A DNA stretch of 64,000 nt, from NCBI RefSeq assembly GCF_030035675.1, contig NC_084482.1, positions 187,523,873-187,587,872 on the forward strand, given 5' to 3'. A program made the translations under genes and the position numbers. Shown in pieces: positions 33,201-44,454 of this stretch. Position 1 is the first letter of the stretch. Each line of letters opens with the position of its first letter. Below the pieces are notes generated by a model, which saw nothing but the letters and a program-made list of their open reading frames with translations, was not told the DNA's origin and made no database searches. This DNA is from Rhineura floridana (lineage: Eukaryota > Chordata > Lepidosauria > Squamata > Rhineuridae).

Positions 33201-33434
33201 AGAGCCAGTGTGGTGTAGTGGTTAAGGTGCTGGACTACGACCTGGGAGACCAGGGTTTGAATCCCCACACAGCCATGAAGCTCACTGGGTGACCTTGGGT
33301 CAGTCACTGCCTCTCTGCCTAACCTACCTCACAGGGTTGTTGTGGGGATTAAATGAAGAGGGGGAGAACCATGTATGATACTTTGAACTCCTTGAAGAAA
33401 AGGTGAGATATAAATGCAATAAATAATAATAATA
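33201..33434 (+). mobile_element. MIR-type CORE-SINE (tRNA-derived), best copy
   Basis: AGAGCCAGTGTGGTGTAGTG with GTTAAGGTGCTGGACTACGA (A box), GGGTTTGAATCCCCAC (B box), core GGGTGACCTTGGGTCAGTCA and CCTCACAGGGTTGTTGTGGG, tail GAGATATAAATGCAATAAAT. Nearly full length. Confidence 0.88.
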
Positions 33435-34100
33435 ACGAATGACAGATTTTCTACCTCCGTGAATAACTACTCAGAGGTATCTTGGCTTCTTAAACCCTTG
33501 AAGATTTTACAAAAATGGGAAATCGAAAGGGCTTTAATATATTTAACTAAAAGGAAGCTGTAACTTTCATTAAACAACTCCATGCTGTCAGTCTTTCAAG
33601 CTGTTCCCAGACTGACAATTACATCTCATTATACCGAGTTCCCTGCCTCTGGCACTGAGATATTTTATGTATGTAACAGATGGAGCATGTGTCCTAGCTC
33701 CAAGGAGAACTACAGTGACATTTGTGCTGAATTTCTCCACTTCTGAAACATGTACAGAATTTGGCATAAGAGTTCTTATTAAGAAAAAAAGAAAAATGTT
33801 CAGAGAGGTTTGAGTTATAATGGAACCAAGGTGGTATAAGAAGTCAAAAAACATTTCAAATACAGTAACAAAAGGATAACATTGATTCATAATAATGAGC
33901 AGTCATTAAAAGAAATGATCCACTGCTAAGCTATTAGCACTACTCCAGCATCAGTTATTTTTAAGCCAATATCTTCAACTTGTTCACTTGATGCGCCTTA
34001 AGGTGATAACACTGCAATCTCATCTACATGTATGGAAAAAATAGGCAAAGCAGACGTACTCTAGAATTCTGATGTAGGACTCTGAGTGAGCACCCCATGA
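33434..34100. other. Intergenic DNA, nothing recognised
   Basis: No recognisable feature apart from short A/T runs. Confidence 0.45.
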
Positions 34101-34103
34101 TAC

Positions 34104-34212
34104 CCAGTGATACCTGTGGTCCTCCAGATGTTGCTGAACTACAACTCCCTTTAGCCCCAGGCAGCATGACCAGTTATCTGGGATGATGGGAGTTGTAGTT
34201 CAGCAACATTCA
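34104..34212. mobile_element. hAT-type palindromic MITE, family A
   Basis: GTCCTCCAGATGTTGCTGAA with CTACAACTCCC is mirrored by GGGAGTTGTAGTTCAGCAAC. Confidence 0.8.
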
Positions 34213-34827
34213 GCAAAATCAGGAGTTGACAAGAAGCAGATCACAGCCCACCGATCAGCCACTAGCCAATTTCTGGTGGACCACCTAGTCTTTTGTGTAC
34301 AGTGAGAAGGGAAAAATGTTAAAACATTTAAAAAGCACCCAATCAACTACTATTGTATCCATTTTGCCAAGACAAAGAATAGAATATGATGCTAGCCAGC
34401 ACCCAATCACAACACAACTCTACCAGTATAAAATTCCCACAGAGGAAGACTCAGGTGGTAGGACATGGGGCTCTTTCTCTCCAGCCAAGCACACTTAAAA
34501 GCTCCCAAGAGGGAACTGTGGTGAAGGTAGCTCTGGGTAAAGGACCCTTTGCACAAAAAGAAAGAACTTGCCTGTCTCCAGAACATTTTTAGGAACCTGA
34601 GCACTAGCACTTCTCTGCTTAGATCCCAAACAGGTACCAGCAAGCAGAAGCTCTTATTCCACTCCCAACAAGTGGGATGCCAGGACAGAGCACCATACGC
34701 AGGTAAGAGGGGGTGGCGACACTTGCTGCAAAGCATGACTGTTGTGACTGTCTCTTTTATCTCCCTCCCTGCACTGAACCTCTCTAGCAATCTCCCCACC
34801 ACCATCTACTCTCTGCAAACAGCAATC

Positions 34828-34881
34828 TCGCTCGCTCGCTTGCTCGCTCGCTCGCACGCGAGAGAGAGAGAGAGAGAGAGG
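34828..34881. repeat. Compound microsatellite (CTCG)n / (GA)n
   Basis: A run of CTCG units (with one TTGC and one CACG variant) is followed directly by about ten GA units. Confidence 0.9.
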
Positions 34882-34949
34882 AAGCACTTATCCCACATGC
34901 AAGTAAGCTCTCTGCTAGCAAGGGCCAGGCACTCTGTTCCCAGCACTGC

Positions 34950-35770
34950 TGCTACCATCCAAACATTCATAAGCACGTCTGCCTTGCAGGATCACAGACC
35001 AGAGATGTGTCGTGGCCCCGTCAGAGGACTCATCAGACGAGGATGACTCGGGAGTAACAGCAGTAGACCCAGAACCAGCAGACTCAGAAGGAGAAATGGA
35101 GGAAACTCCTGAGAACCCAGCTCCTTCTCCCCCTCAGCTGCAGAGCACCCCAGACACAGCTGAAGCCCTTCAGCCAGACGCAGACAGTGAACAGGATACT
35201 CCCCCCTCACCTGCAGAATGTAGACAGCAGAAGGTAAGGCAGAAGAGGGGCAGGCCTGTCCGCTTAAGGCCAAAACACTGAGGGCTCACACCTGCTGACA
35301 AACCTGCTCCTTAAAAGTCAAACCTTGGCTTCAGCTTGTTGCTGACTACAACATCAGGAGTGACCACTGTGTGTCTTCCTATTCCCTGAACCTTGACTTG
35401 GACTGATCTCTCGGCAAACTAGACCCGGACCTTCACTGACGTCTCTTCTGGATTTCTGGCTTGGCACGTAAGCTTTGAACGGCCTCTGCCCTTATCTTGC
35501 TTCCTCCTTGCTAGCCTGGCAGATTTATAGCTAAGCTGCCGGCTGAGGACTTACAGCCTGGCAATTACCAAGGAATCTCCAGCCCTGCCTGCACCCCCAC
35601 TGACACTGCTGTCTCAGTGAAGAGCTGACAAGATGCATGTAGCAGAACAAATTGTCACCACATGCAGACACACACTCAACATGCTCCTACTGGAACTAAG
35701 GGTAAAGAAAGTCTACCTACTCCCTGTGCCTACAGTCTCCCTTCTCCAAGGGAGGGGATGTGTTGAGGCA
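34950..35770 (+). mobile_element. Possible LTR-retrotransposon (Gypsy-like) fossil
   Basis: An acidic, Ser/Pro/Glu-rich open stretch (about 35012-35281) ends in a basic RGRPVRLRPKH tail. It is followed by a TATA-like CTTAAAAGTC and a TGACTTGGACTGATC-type segment. A polypurine run AAGGGAGGGGA precedes a TGT near 35760. This composition recalls Gypsy-like LTR regions of squamates. No second LTR and no gag or pol similarity was found, so at most it is a fragment of an old, broken element. Confidence 0.35.
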
Positions 35771-35844
35771 TGAGCATTGGCAGAGGACCCAGGTGGCATC
35801 ACCCACTCTTCTGCACAAGCATCTACTGTGCATACAGGTAGTTG

Positions 35845-35935
35845 TTATTATTATGTATTAAATTTTATTCCTCCCTTACTCCCAAAAGAGCCCAGGGTGG
35901 CAATTCAGAGACTATATAGTCCAGGTGATGACTAT
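35845..35935 (-). mobile_element. LINE 3' tail, antisense
   Basis: TTAAATTTTATTCCTCCCTT and AGAGCCCAGGGTGGCAATTC are the inverted 3' end of the L2-like family. Confidence 0.5.
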
Positions 35936-36090
35936 TGCTTGTTTCCCCCTCTCTCTCTCCTGCTCCCTCACAGGTACAGGGACTATCCCACACCCTGTTC
36001 TGTGCAGAGCATGAGAGAGGGCCACCCCATGACTAGCAGCAATGTCCAGGATGCTCCCAGCTATTCCTCTATGGGATTGTTCACCTACTT

Positions 36091-36230
36091 CAGGAGCGGG
36101 GAACCTGTGGCCCTCCAGATGATGTTGGGTTACAACTCCCATCATTCCTGACCACTGGTTGTGATGGCTGAGGCTGATGAGAGACTGGGAGTGCCACAAC
36201 ATCTGGAGGGCACCCAGTTCCCCACCCTTG
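36091..36230. mobile_element. hAT-type palindromic MITE, family A, with perfect 8-bp duplication
   Basis: The ends are CAGGAGCGGGGAACCTGTGG and CACCCAGTTCCCCACCCTTG; the arms hold CCCTCCAGATGATGTTGGG and CACAACATCTGGAGGG. Flanks acctactt at 36083-36090 and 36231-36238 are identical, which is the 8-bp duplication of hAT elements and sets the family boundaries. Confidence 0.9.
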
Positions 36231-36534
36231 ACCTACTTGTCCCAAGCAGGTTCTTGCACCCTGGCATGCTCCGTGATAACACACTTATGCAATAGAGGAG
36301 GGTCCCATAAGGGTCACAGCAGCTCCTACCCTGCTGCCTGTCAGGCTACTGTCCAAAGCACAGAAGCCCTACTGGAGTGACTGGTTGGCAACCCCACACA
36401 CGTCCCTGTCCCTTTTAGGGTCTCAGCCATCCCGTGTGCTGACCCATAAAAGCTATGACTTTGCCACATGGGATATATCTGTGTTGCTAGGGAGTGGTAG
36501 AGAGGGATCCCTCACTCACATCCTAGTAAGGGGA

Positions 36535-36670
36535 TGGAGAGCCTGTCCTCTGAAAGGCTGTTGCACTCAGGTCCTGCTTGCAGGCTTCCCATGAGCATCT
36601 GGTTGGCCATTATGAGAACAGAATGTTGGACTAGACAGGCCTCTGGCCTAATCTGGCAGGGCTCTTCATA
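36535..36670 (+). mobile_element. CR1-like LINE 3' fragment
   Basis: GTCCTGCTTGCAGGCTTCCC, CATCTGGTTGGCCATTATGA, TGTTGGACTAGACAGGCCTC and CAGGGCTCTTCATATGTTA. Confidence 0.65.
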
Positions 36671-36673
36671 TGT

Positions 36674-36785
36674 TATCTGGAGGGCCATTATACCCATCAT
36701 CCCTGGCCACCGGCCATACTGGCTGCAGCGAAGGAAGCTGAGACTCTAACAACATTTGGAGGGCCACAGGAGTTCCCCATCCTGG
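36674..36785. mobile_element. hAT-type palindromic MITE, family A (inside or next to a CR1-like tail)
   Basis: TATCTGGAGGGCCATTATAC at the left and ACAACATTTGGAGGGCCACA with GTTCCCCATCCTG at the right. It abuts the CR1-like fragment. Confidence 0.65.
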
Positions 36786-38450
36786 CACGAATCCAATCTT
36801 GTTTCAGCTGGTCTCATCATGGGACTCTGGGGGGTAGAGATGGGCAGGCAGGGATTTTGATGGATTCAGAGCCAGTGGTCCCTCTACTGTCTGTTCATTC
36901 CAGCTCCCTAGACAGCGATGGGGCAGGCCTCTCAGGCCAAAGAAGTACAAGTGGTACTGTTGCCAAGGTGTATGTTGCATGAGACAGGCAGCTGTGAAGG
37001 GGGAGAGATGATGTGTGGGAAGGGCAATGAGGCCTGCTGGGATGCCACCCAACAAGGCTGGCCTGATATGGCCTGTAGGGCAAAATAGCAAGGCTTGGGT
37101 GACTGGTCACTTGGGTTGCTAGGGGGAAAAGGGAGCCAAAAGTGCTGGCGGTCCCATATATTGGTCCATGCAGCACTCCTCCCAATTGGCTCAGGTGTGG
37201 GGGACCCCACCTCAACTTTCCTAGCATGGGTTTGTACCCTAGATTGAAGCTGGGACCTCCTGCATGTAAAACACCGCCTCTGGGCTCCTCCTATGACTGG
37301 GTCTTGAGGCTGTAAGAGGGGGCAGGGAGAGAAATGCCCCATGATACATCTGATTCCCAATGGCTGCTGTGGCTAAATAATTAGGAGCTGCTCCATAGAA
37401 CATCAGTTTTGAGGTTGATTAGCGTTGGCCAAGCATGCAAAAAGTGAGTGGGACGCTGCTCCCACTGGAGAGGCTGACTCCTCTCTCTTGCTTCCTGACC
37501 CCATGCAGTGAGCTCCTGGAGGATGCAGTTTTCCGTGTGTGTCCATGATCTCCCTTTGGCAGCCTGGCAAGTGTCTTTCCCTTCTTGATGTCCTCTCTGC
37601 AGCCTTCCTGCCCAAGGAACTACGCAAGTCCTGTGTTGGGGTAAGTTCTCCTTCCTTCCGTGTGTGTGTGCTCCAAAATGGTGCTTGTGAGCAACATGAG
37701 GGGATTCAGGTTCTTGTGTGCAGGGATGCCTGGGGGCTGGCAATAAGAGAGATGTTGCTGCCTAACATCTGTAGGCACTCTGACATTGTTTTGTGGGTTG
37801 CAATGCAGTGATGTGTGCTGGGGACATGGGCATTGTGGGTTCTTTGGATCCTCCTGTGTGTGAGCAGGATTGTCACTGTCATAGACCCCGATTGGTGGGC
37901 TCTGTGGTGATGTTTTCATGGACCCTGGAGCTGCAGCTGCTGTTTTTGTGCTGTTTGTGAGTCGTCTCCTCCCAGGCTAGGCATGTCTATCAGGGATGGA
38001 CAGGCTTCAGGCCTGTGGAGCATACTTTTTATTTTTGACAAGAACACTGCGGTTCACCAACCAGAGCTAGGTGCAAAATAGCGGTTCATGTGGGGGAGAC
38101 GTGCTAAGATTTAACAAACAGGATGCCTCTGAGATCATGCTTAGCCCAGGAATGTGTAATCAGTACCAGAACCAAACTTACAAGTCCTTTTGCAAAAAGA
38201 TCCATTCCTGGTCTCCCCCTCCGCCTGCTTTCCCCCCCCCAACAATCTAATTTGGGGAGGGCAGATGAGACATGTTTGGTTGTTGCTATTGTTAAGACAA
38301 TAGGGAGTCAGAAAACCTTGCTGATCTGTTGCAAATCAATCAGATCTACCCTATGGTCCCAGTCTATCTTTGGCTCACCCTTAACATATAGAATATGCCT
38401 TAGCAGTGGCACACACATACACATAACTAGAGTACAGGATTGCTCTGCCC
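36786..38450. other. Intergenic DNA, nothing recognised
   Basis: Moderately GC-rich DNA with several open frames on both strands, none with recognisable protein content or good splice context. Confidence 0.4.
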
Positions 38451-38451
38451 A

Positions 38452-38525
38452 ACTGCAATCCTATACTCACCTGGAGGTAAGCCCTATTGAATTCAATGGG
38501 ACACTCCTGGATTGTGGTGTAAGGG
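38452..38525. mobile_element. Foldback repeat, family D
   Basis: CTGCAATCCTATACTCACCT and GGTAAGCCCTATTGAATTCA pair with AATGGGACACTCCTGGATTG. Related: 43463 and 45942. Confidence 0.6.
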
Positions 38526-38801
38526 GGCTTTACTCTGTTCCATCAGGGTACTTTTAATGAAAACTTGTTATTTAAAGACAAAAGCAATATTCCCTGTTTT
38601 GGTGGGTGGATGGGAAAGTTTCAAATGTTAAGAATTCCACAGGCTCTGGCCACATCCTGCTATATGCATCACAATTACAGTTATGTAGATATCTGGACCA
38701 TCTGCAGACCCACTCCAATGAACACTCTAATGTGTGAAGTTGTAGTGTATTGTGGACAGTGCCCAAATGCTATGACCCGACTTAGTACCTGCTTGTGTAT
38801 A

Positions 38802-38936
38802 CCATGGGTAGCCTACGTGGTGCCCTCCAGATGTTGCTGGACTACAACTCCCATCAGCCCCAGACAATATGGCCAATAATCAGGGACAATTGAAGTTATA
38901 GTCTGGCAACATCTGGATGGGACCATTTTGGTTACC
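38802..38936. mobile_element. hAT-type palindromic MITE, family A
   Basis: CCCTCCAGATGTTGCTGGAC and CTACAACTCCCATCAGCCCC mirror TGAAGTTATAGTCTGGCAAC and ATCTGGATGGGACC. Confidence 0.8.
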
Positions 38937-39374
38937 TCACATATATACAAACAGGTCCAGCTAATTCAGTGGATAGTAGAAAACCTATCTCCTATCTAAC
39001 GCAGCAGATACCTCTTCATCACAACATGTATGGGCATTCAAAATATGGCAAGAGGCAAGTCCAGAATAAGCAGAAGTACTGAAGGATATTTATGCATACA
39101 TGGACAAGACTTTCCAAACATTTGTGAAAACAGATATTATTCATATCTCCAAAAGCATTTCCACCTGGTTCCCAAAGATCAACTTGCCATTCATGTTAGT
39201 ATTTGTTTATATATTCCTTAGCCTTTACCTGTGGCCTCCAACCTCTGATGGTGGATATCTGAAGAGCATTCAGATATAAAGCTAATCAATACTTTCTAGT
39301 TCCATTTCAGTGGAAAGTTGTAGCACAGCCCACAGCATGATGCAATATACCTGCTTTTCACACAGAGAATAAGG

Positions 39375-39600
39375 CTATCAATGGATATTAGGCACAAAGA
39401 ATGTGTAAAACCTCCAGTGTTGAAGGCAACATGCCTCTGAACACCAGTTGTTGGGGAGCACAAGTTGGAAAAGTGTTGTTGCGCTCATGTCCTCCTTGTG
39501 GGCATCCCATAGACATCTGGTTGGCCACTGTGAGAACAGGATGCTGGATTAGAGCAGCTTTTCGTCTGCTCCAGCAGGGCTTTTCTTTGATGGTTTGTTT
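39375..39600 (+). mobile_element. CR1-like LINE 3' fragment
   Basis: ACATGCCTCTGAACACCAGT, CATCTGGTTGGCCACTGTGA, GAACAGGATGCTGGATTAGA and CTCCAGCAGGGCTTTTC. Confidence 0.65.
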
Positions 39601-39879
39601 AGTACTCTTGATCAAAGAGCTACATTTATCCTCCTTATACACTCACCACCACCTTTGTCAGCAGACTTTGAAAGCCTGGTGCCTCAGAGGCATGACTCCA
39701 AATTATTCCAATGCTGAATGATCCTTGAGAGTATCCATTCATTATACAGAAATGCCTTTCTCATGTGAACCTGCCTGATCATGAAGATCTTCACTGGAGA
39801 CTGATGGCAAGTATTCCTGCTTCCTGAGGCTAAGCAGGTGGTAATTGGGGATAGAGCTTTCCTCTGTAATTGCACCCTG

Positions 39880-40115
39880 CATATGGAGTGTCTGTTCATC
39901 TACCTATTGCTTATCATCCCAGTGACATTAAAACCCTTCTTTTTGGCCAGGGCTTTCAGAAAGTAAGCACAATAGTGATTCCAATTCTGCTATTATTGTT
40001 ATTTTTAGCATATGATGTTTTGGATTTCATAGTGGTCACTGTATTACTGGCTGGCTGTGAGCTGCACTGAGACTCACTGACCTGAGATATAATTGAAAAT
40101 AAATAAAGAGCAAAC
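39880..40115 (+). mobile_element. LINE 3' end, L2-like
   Basis: AAACCCTTCTTTTTGGCCAG resembles the LINE segment after the reverse transcriptase; it is followed by a T-rich UTR and GAGCTGCACTGAGACTC with an AAAATAAATAAAG tail. Confidence 0.45.
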
Positions 40116-41250
40116 CCATGCACTAAATAGAGGACATAGCCATATTAGTTGACATCCAATGAATGTGCATTTCAACATTAATATGGAAAGCAAGGTGAAT
40201 GGTGAGATCATTCTGCACAAAATTTAATTGCTGTAACTGGTCTTTCATATCCCTTCACAATTGAAGGTGGCATCAGCTACTTTGATGACTGACAAGCGAT
40301 TAATGGAGGAGATTGGCCTCTTCAGGGATCTCCAAGGTGCTACAGTCAAAAGGAACTCTATGCACTTTTTAGTAAAGGTTTGTGAATGGGCCATTTCAGA
40401 CCCATTAGCGTGTCCCATCTTAGGGATGCTACAGTGATGAAAATGTCTGCCATTTGCTAGAATTCTCTTGAAGGCACAGTCTGCGCCTGTCCCAAATGGA
40501 ACCTACCCATCCCATAAAATCGTCCATCCATGGATAACTGAATTTTAAATTACAATCCATAGTTTGAGAAAATACTCTCAGTACAAGCAAATGTGGTAAT
40601 TGTCTAAACCACACAGAACTGTCACCATTCAAACATAACACTGAACTTGGTCATCAAGATATCATGCTTCAAATCTCAATTTAGCCCTGTGCGGACCTCA
40701 AGGAAGCCTTTTGGCCTTTGTCCACATATTAATTGAGAATAATTAAGATTGCTTTAACTTAAGAGACCACAGAGCTACACATGGGATTGGGACTTCTGCC
40801 TCAGAACAATAAGAGTGGCAGAAGGTGATGTGCAGGTAGTTTGCAATTTTAGTGAAGTTTTTTTATAGGAAATCATTTTCTTTTGTTTCTATTTCTGTGA
40901 ATATGTGAAGTAGAGCAAAATTTGCACTAAAAAAACTCCAAACATAATTGTGGAATAATGGCACTGACTTCTGCAGAATAGTCTCCAGTGGACCTCAGGA
41001 GTGTCTCAATTTGCACAAGATGAAACAATGGGAGGTGAAATATATTCTAGCAAAATTCTAGGTGTGCTCTATGTTTTTAATTGTCTGTGCCCACCTTGCC
41101 TTAAATGAAGTGGTTTAAACATAGCAGGCTGAAAGCATGCATCCTCTTTTTCCCCACAGCTAAGAGTCATTGCTGAAGTAGCAACTTATTGGAATCAGTC
41201 TGATTTTACATCAAACTGCAGTTTCAGATTCCACTGTTAATGGAATCTTT
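40116..41250. other. Intergenic DNA, nothing recognised
   Basis: No feature recognised. Confidence 0.45.
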
Positions 41251-41257
41251 TTTTTAT

Positions 41258-41545
41258 TTATTTATTCATAATTTGATTTATATCCCACCCCTCCTCCCAG
41301 CAGTAGCCCAGGGCGGCAAACAGAAATGATAAAAACACTTTAAAACATCAAAAAAGACCTTAAAATACATTAAAACAAAACAACATTAAAAACATTTTTT
41401 AAAAAGCTTTAAAGATCTTTTTTAAAAATAGGGTTAAAAACATTATTAAAGAAAACATATTAGAAGCAATTCTAACACAGACGCAGACTGGGATAGGTCT
41501 CAACTTAAAAGGCTTGTTAAAAGAGGAAAAGTCTTCCAAATGTGC
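41258..41545 (-). mobile_element. L2-like LINE 3' end, antisense
   Basis: TTATTTATTCATAATTTGAT (tail), TATATCCCACCCCTCCTCCC with AGCCCAGGGCGGCAAACAGA, then an (AAAAC/ATTAAAA)-rich UTR and AGGCTTGTTAAAAGAGGAAA, AGTCTTCC. Confidence 0.65.
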
Positions 41546-41672
41546 CAAAAAGATAGCAAAGAGCAAAAGGAAATTGTGAACAGTATCATTGCTTTTCAGC
41601 ATTTCCCCCACGTTTTTATTCTACAGCAGGCACATGTAGCCTCCCACCCAAATTTAAACCAAAGCTGTCCCT

Positions 41673-41960
41673 GGCCACATCCACACCAGGCCTTTATTTC
41701 ACTTTGGACAGTCATGGCTTCTCTCAAAGAATCCTGGGACGTGTAGTTAGTGAAGGGTGCTGAGAGTTGCTAGGAGACGCCCTGTTCCCCTCACAGACCT
41801 TCAATCAGAGTGGCTGACTGTTAACCACTCTGGCCACTGGAGCTCTCTCAGGGGAATAGGAGTCTCCTCTCAGCACCCTCCACAAATTATACTTCCCAGG
41901 ATTCTCTGAGGGAAGCCCTGACTGTCTCAAGTGAAAGCAAAGTCTGGTGTGGGTGTGGCC
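41673..41960. mobile_element. Long foldback MITE, family E
   Basis: Left GGCCACATCCACACCAGG, AAGAATCCTGGGACGTGTAG and AGGGTGCTGAGAGTTGCTAG pair with right CTCTCAGCACCCTCC, CCCAGGATTCTCTGAGGGA and CTGGTGTGGGTGTGGCC. The termini GGCCACATCC/GGATGTGGCC are best kept here. Confidence 0.85.
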
Positions 41961-42780
41961 CCCTGATTAGCCAAGCCCAGCAGCTGTGAGGCTTTTAGAA
42001 CACTGCCGCCCTTATCATTGGCTTCCAGCCAAAATTTCTTAATTACAAATCAGCCAGGCATTTTTTTAACTTGTAAACTGTAGAAGATGAAGGTCAGAGT
42101 ATGGGGCAAGGTCAGTATTAGGATTACAGGTACTCTGTGAACACGGCTGATTTTTAATGAATTTCAACAGATTATGAGAACTCTCAGGGGAAAAGTCCAA
42201 AAGGGCTCTGGGTTTTTTTCTCTCTTTTTACACTTTGAACTGTCTATTCTCTGTGACTGTTTTGTGTATCGCCATGAAAATTGACAGGGTTGTTAAGCAA
42301 GTGTTTCTGAGTTCAGTACTATACGTTTGGTAAGGTTTTGTTTTGAAATGAGCTTATGGGAAGCATCAGAATGGCATGGGGGTATTTTCGATTTAACATT
42401 GCGGAATGTGAAAAATCCATGCTGGCTATAGTATATACAGCCACTCTCGTGGCTGTATAATAACTCGCATGCCCCCGAAAAAAACCCACCAAACAGAATC
42501 CAGACTTTATGCCATAAAGTCAATGACATGGACAAGCATCCCCATATTATCCTTTTAGAGTGTACTGAAACAGTGGAGAGAAACACTCTTTAACCACCGT
42601 GACTGTGAGAACGACGGAATGTTCAACGATTATATGGGGCAGCTGCTCACTGTCAAATGATCCTGTATGGATCCCCAGGCCCAGGCACATCCTGCTTAAT
42701 TAAAAGCCAGGCATCATCCCGACACTACAACTTACATCCCCTTTTTAAAAAAGCGTCCTGTCTGCTTCCTTCCCTCCTTT
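41961..42780. other. Intergenic DNA upstream of the CpG island, nothing recognised
   Basis: Includes a short local palindrome ACAGCCACTCTCGTGGCTGT at about 42438-42457. No coding or transposon content was identified. Confidence 0.45.
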
Positions 42781-42785
42781 CCTGA

Positions 42786-42960
42786 GAAAGAACCCAGGTG
42801 TCCTGCCTACATAACCCATGCCAACACTCCTCCCTCTCTGGAAAAGGAACCCAGGCGTCCGGACCGCATCTCCCATCCCTCTTTTATAAGAAGCCAGGCG
42901 TTCCAACTCTCTCACTCCTCCCCTCCCGCGATAAGGAAGCCAGGCGCCTGGAGTGCGCAC
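42786..42960. repeat. Degenerate tandem repeat, about four units with CCAGGCGTCC core
   Basis: Units of about 45-55 bases begin with GAACCCAGGTGTCC, GAACCCAGGCGTCC, GAAGCCAGGCGTTCC and GGAAGCCAGGCGCCTGG and are separated by C/T-rich spacers. They lead directly into the CpG island. Confidence 0.7.
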
Positions 42961-43400
42961 ACATATCCTACGCCGCCCTCCATTTGACAGACCTTCCGGC
43001 TCTGGCCCCCTTCCCGCCATTTTACGCCCCAACCTCTGCTACTCACTCAGGAACAGCCGCTGCCGGAGAAGCTCCCTCCGTCTATCGTGCGCTCTTGGCT
43101 ACTTTGGGGCCGGCGGTGGCCGCGGAGACAACCTAGCGCGAATCCGGCTGCATCTCTAGCTCCTCCCCGGTGCCGCCTCCTCCAGAGGCTGGGCTGCCCT
43201 GCCCTGCCCCGACGGGCCTTGGTGGGGGTGGCCATCCTAGGGACGGGCAGGAGGGAAGGGGAGAGAAAGGGAGGATGGAGCTGGGGAGCTCCACGGCCAC
43301 AGTTTGGGATGGGTGGCGCTCTGTCGCGCGTCCGGGGGTCTTTCGAGGCCTAGGCTGGAGAGGAGCCCTCACGGCGGTCAGTCGGTATCAAACGAGCGAA
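42900..43400. promoter_or_regulatory. CpG-dense island, probable promoter of unknown transcript
   Basis: CpG dinucleotides are frequent here and rare in the flanks (for example GCGCGAATCCGG, GGGGCCGGCGGTGGCCGCGG, GTCGCGCGTCCG). No TATA box or convincing coding exon was found on either strand. On the minus strand a good donor, CTGA|GTGAGTAG near 43047, could end a non-coding first exon. KCTD6, 18 kb away on that strand, is the nearest gene whose 5' end is unaccounted for. Confidence 0.5.
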
Positions 43401-43462
43401 GAGTAAACCTCCATGTCTAAAAAGGTGCTAAAAAGGTGGAAAGCGCATTCTGGCCTTTCCTG

Positions 43463-43535
43463 AGCATATTTACTCGGATGCAACTCCCGCTGAGTTCAGT
43501 GGGCTTTACTTCAGGTATGCATGCATGTAGGATTG
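43463..43535. mobile_element. Foldback repeat, family D (worn)
   Basis: TACTCGGATGCAACTCCCGC, TGAGTTCAGTGGGCTTTACT and TGTAGGATTGG follow the family outline. Confidence 0.5.
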
Positions 43536-44454
43536 GTGCCTTAGAAGAAAAAGGTGAGATCACACTCAAAGTACATCGCCCCACACACGCACGGATATCC
43601 CTTTTAAAAAGCGAGGGGAAAACTTAGGGCTAGGCTGTATGGCTTGTCTGACAGCCTCCATCAATCCATGATGTTATTGATCAGTCAAGAGTCATTAATC
43701 ACGTATTCAAATGTGGCATTGTCAGTTGTGGCTTCAGTGCTGCTCATTACCATTCATGAGCTGGCCAAGGTCTCCCAATGTGTAAAACAGGATTCTTTCT
43801 TAACTTTATCGGAATATGGATACCAAACTTGTTTTTCCAAGCACAAATGGTATATATCAGTACGCCTTAGGAGAAAACCTTGATGGGGGCTATAACAGGC
43901 TGATGAGGACAGCATGGACAGTGTCCATTAAGTGATGAGAAACAGAAAAAGGAAGAGATGGGTCAGAGAATGTTATGCTGAAAGAAGGCATGACTGTCCA
44001 GCCATAACTCTGAACAGGAGAACTTACTGCAACATTTTGTTGCAGGTTCTACTCATTTGCATATATTTTTACATTTTATTTAGTTCAATTATATTTAACA
44101 CCCATAGAGCAGAGGTGGCTAACTCCCAATTTCAGGGCCTGATTTGGCCTCCCAAGCAAACTTTTCTGCCCCCCCAATACCCCACCAATTTTGGCAGTTG
44201 CAGAATTTTATTTTTTAAACTAGACATAGGGGTGGGTAGAGCTTAGCACTATGATGGGGGTGCAAATCACCCCCTCCCCAGTCATTTATTGAGGTGGAGT
44301 TGTACTCGGAATTTTATTGTTACACTTACGCTGAATTGTATAGTTCTTGTTTGTACATTTATTGACCGCTGAAGACTTTGTCAAAATACGTTTGGTCATA
44401 TGTTTTGATATTCTATTTCAGAAGCTGTTTTTGTATATATTGGTTATATTTATA

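Noticed and set aside
35012-35281. Acidic, PEST-like open frame as a host protein
   Set aside because: It has no recognised domain, its basic tail is followed by LTR-like sequence, and it lacks a supported exon structure; kept only as part of a possible LTR fossil.
42745-43400. Several open frames on both strands in the CpG island
   Set aside because: GC-rich DNA has few stop codons; the translations are Arg/Pro/Gly-rich without any recognisable motif.
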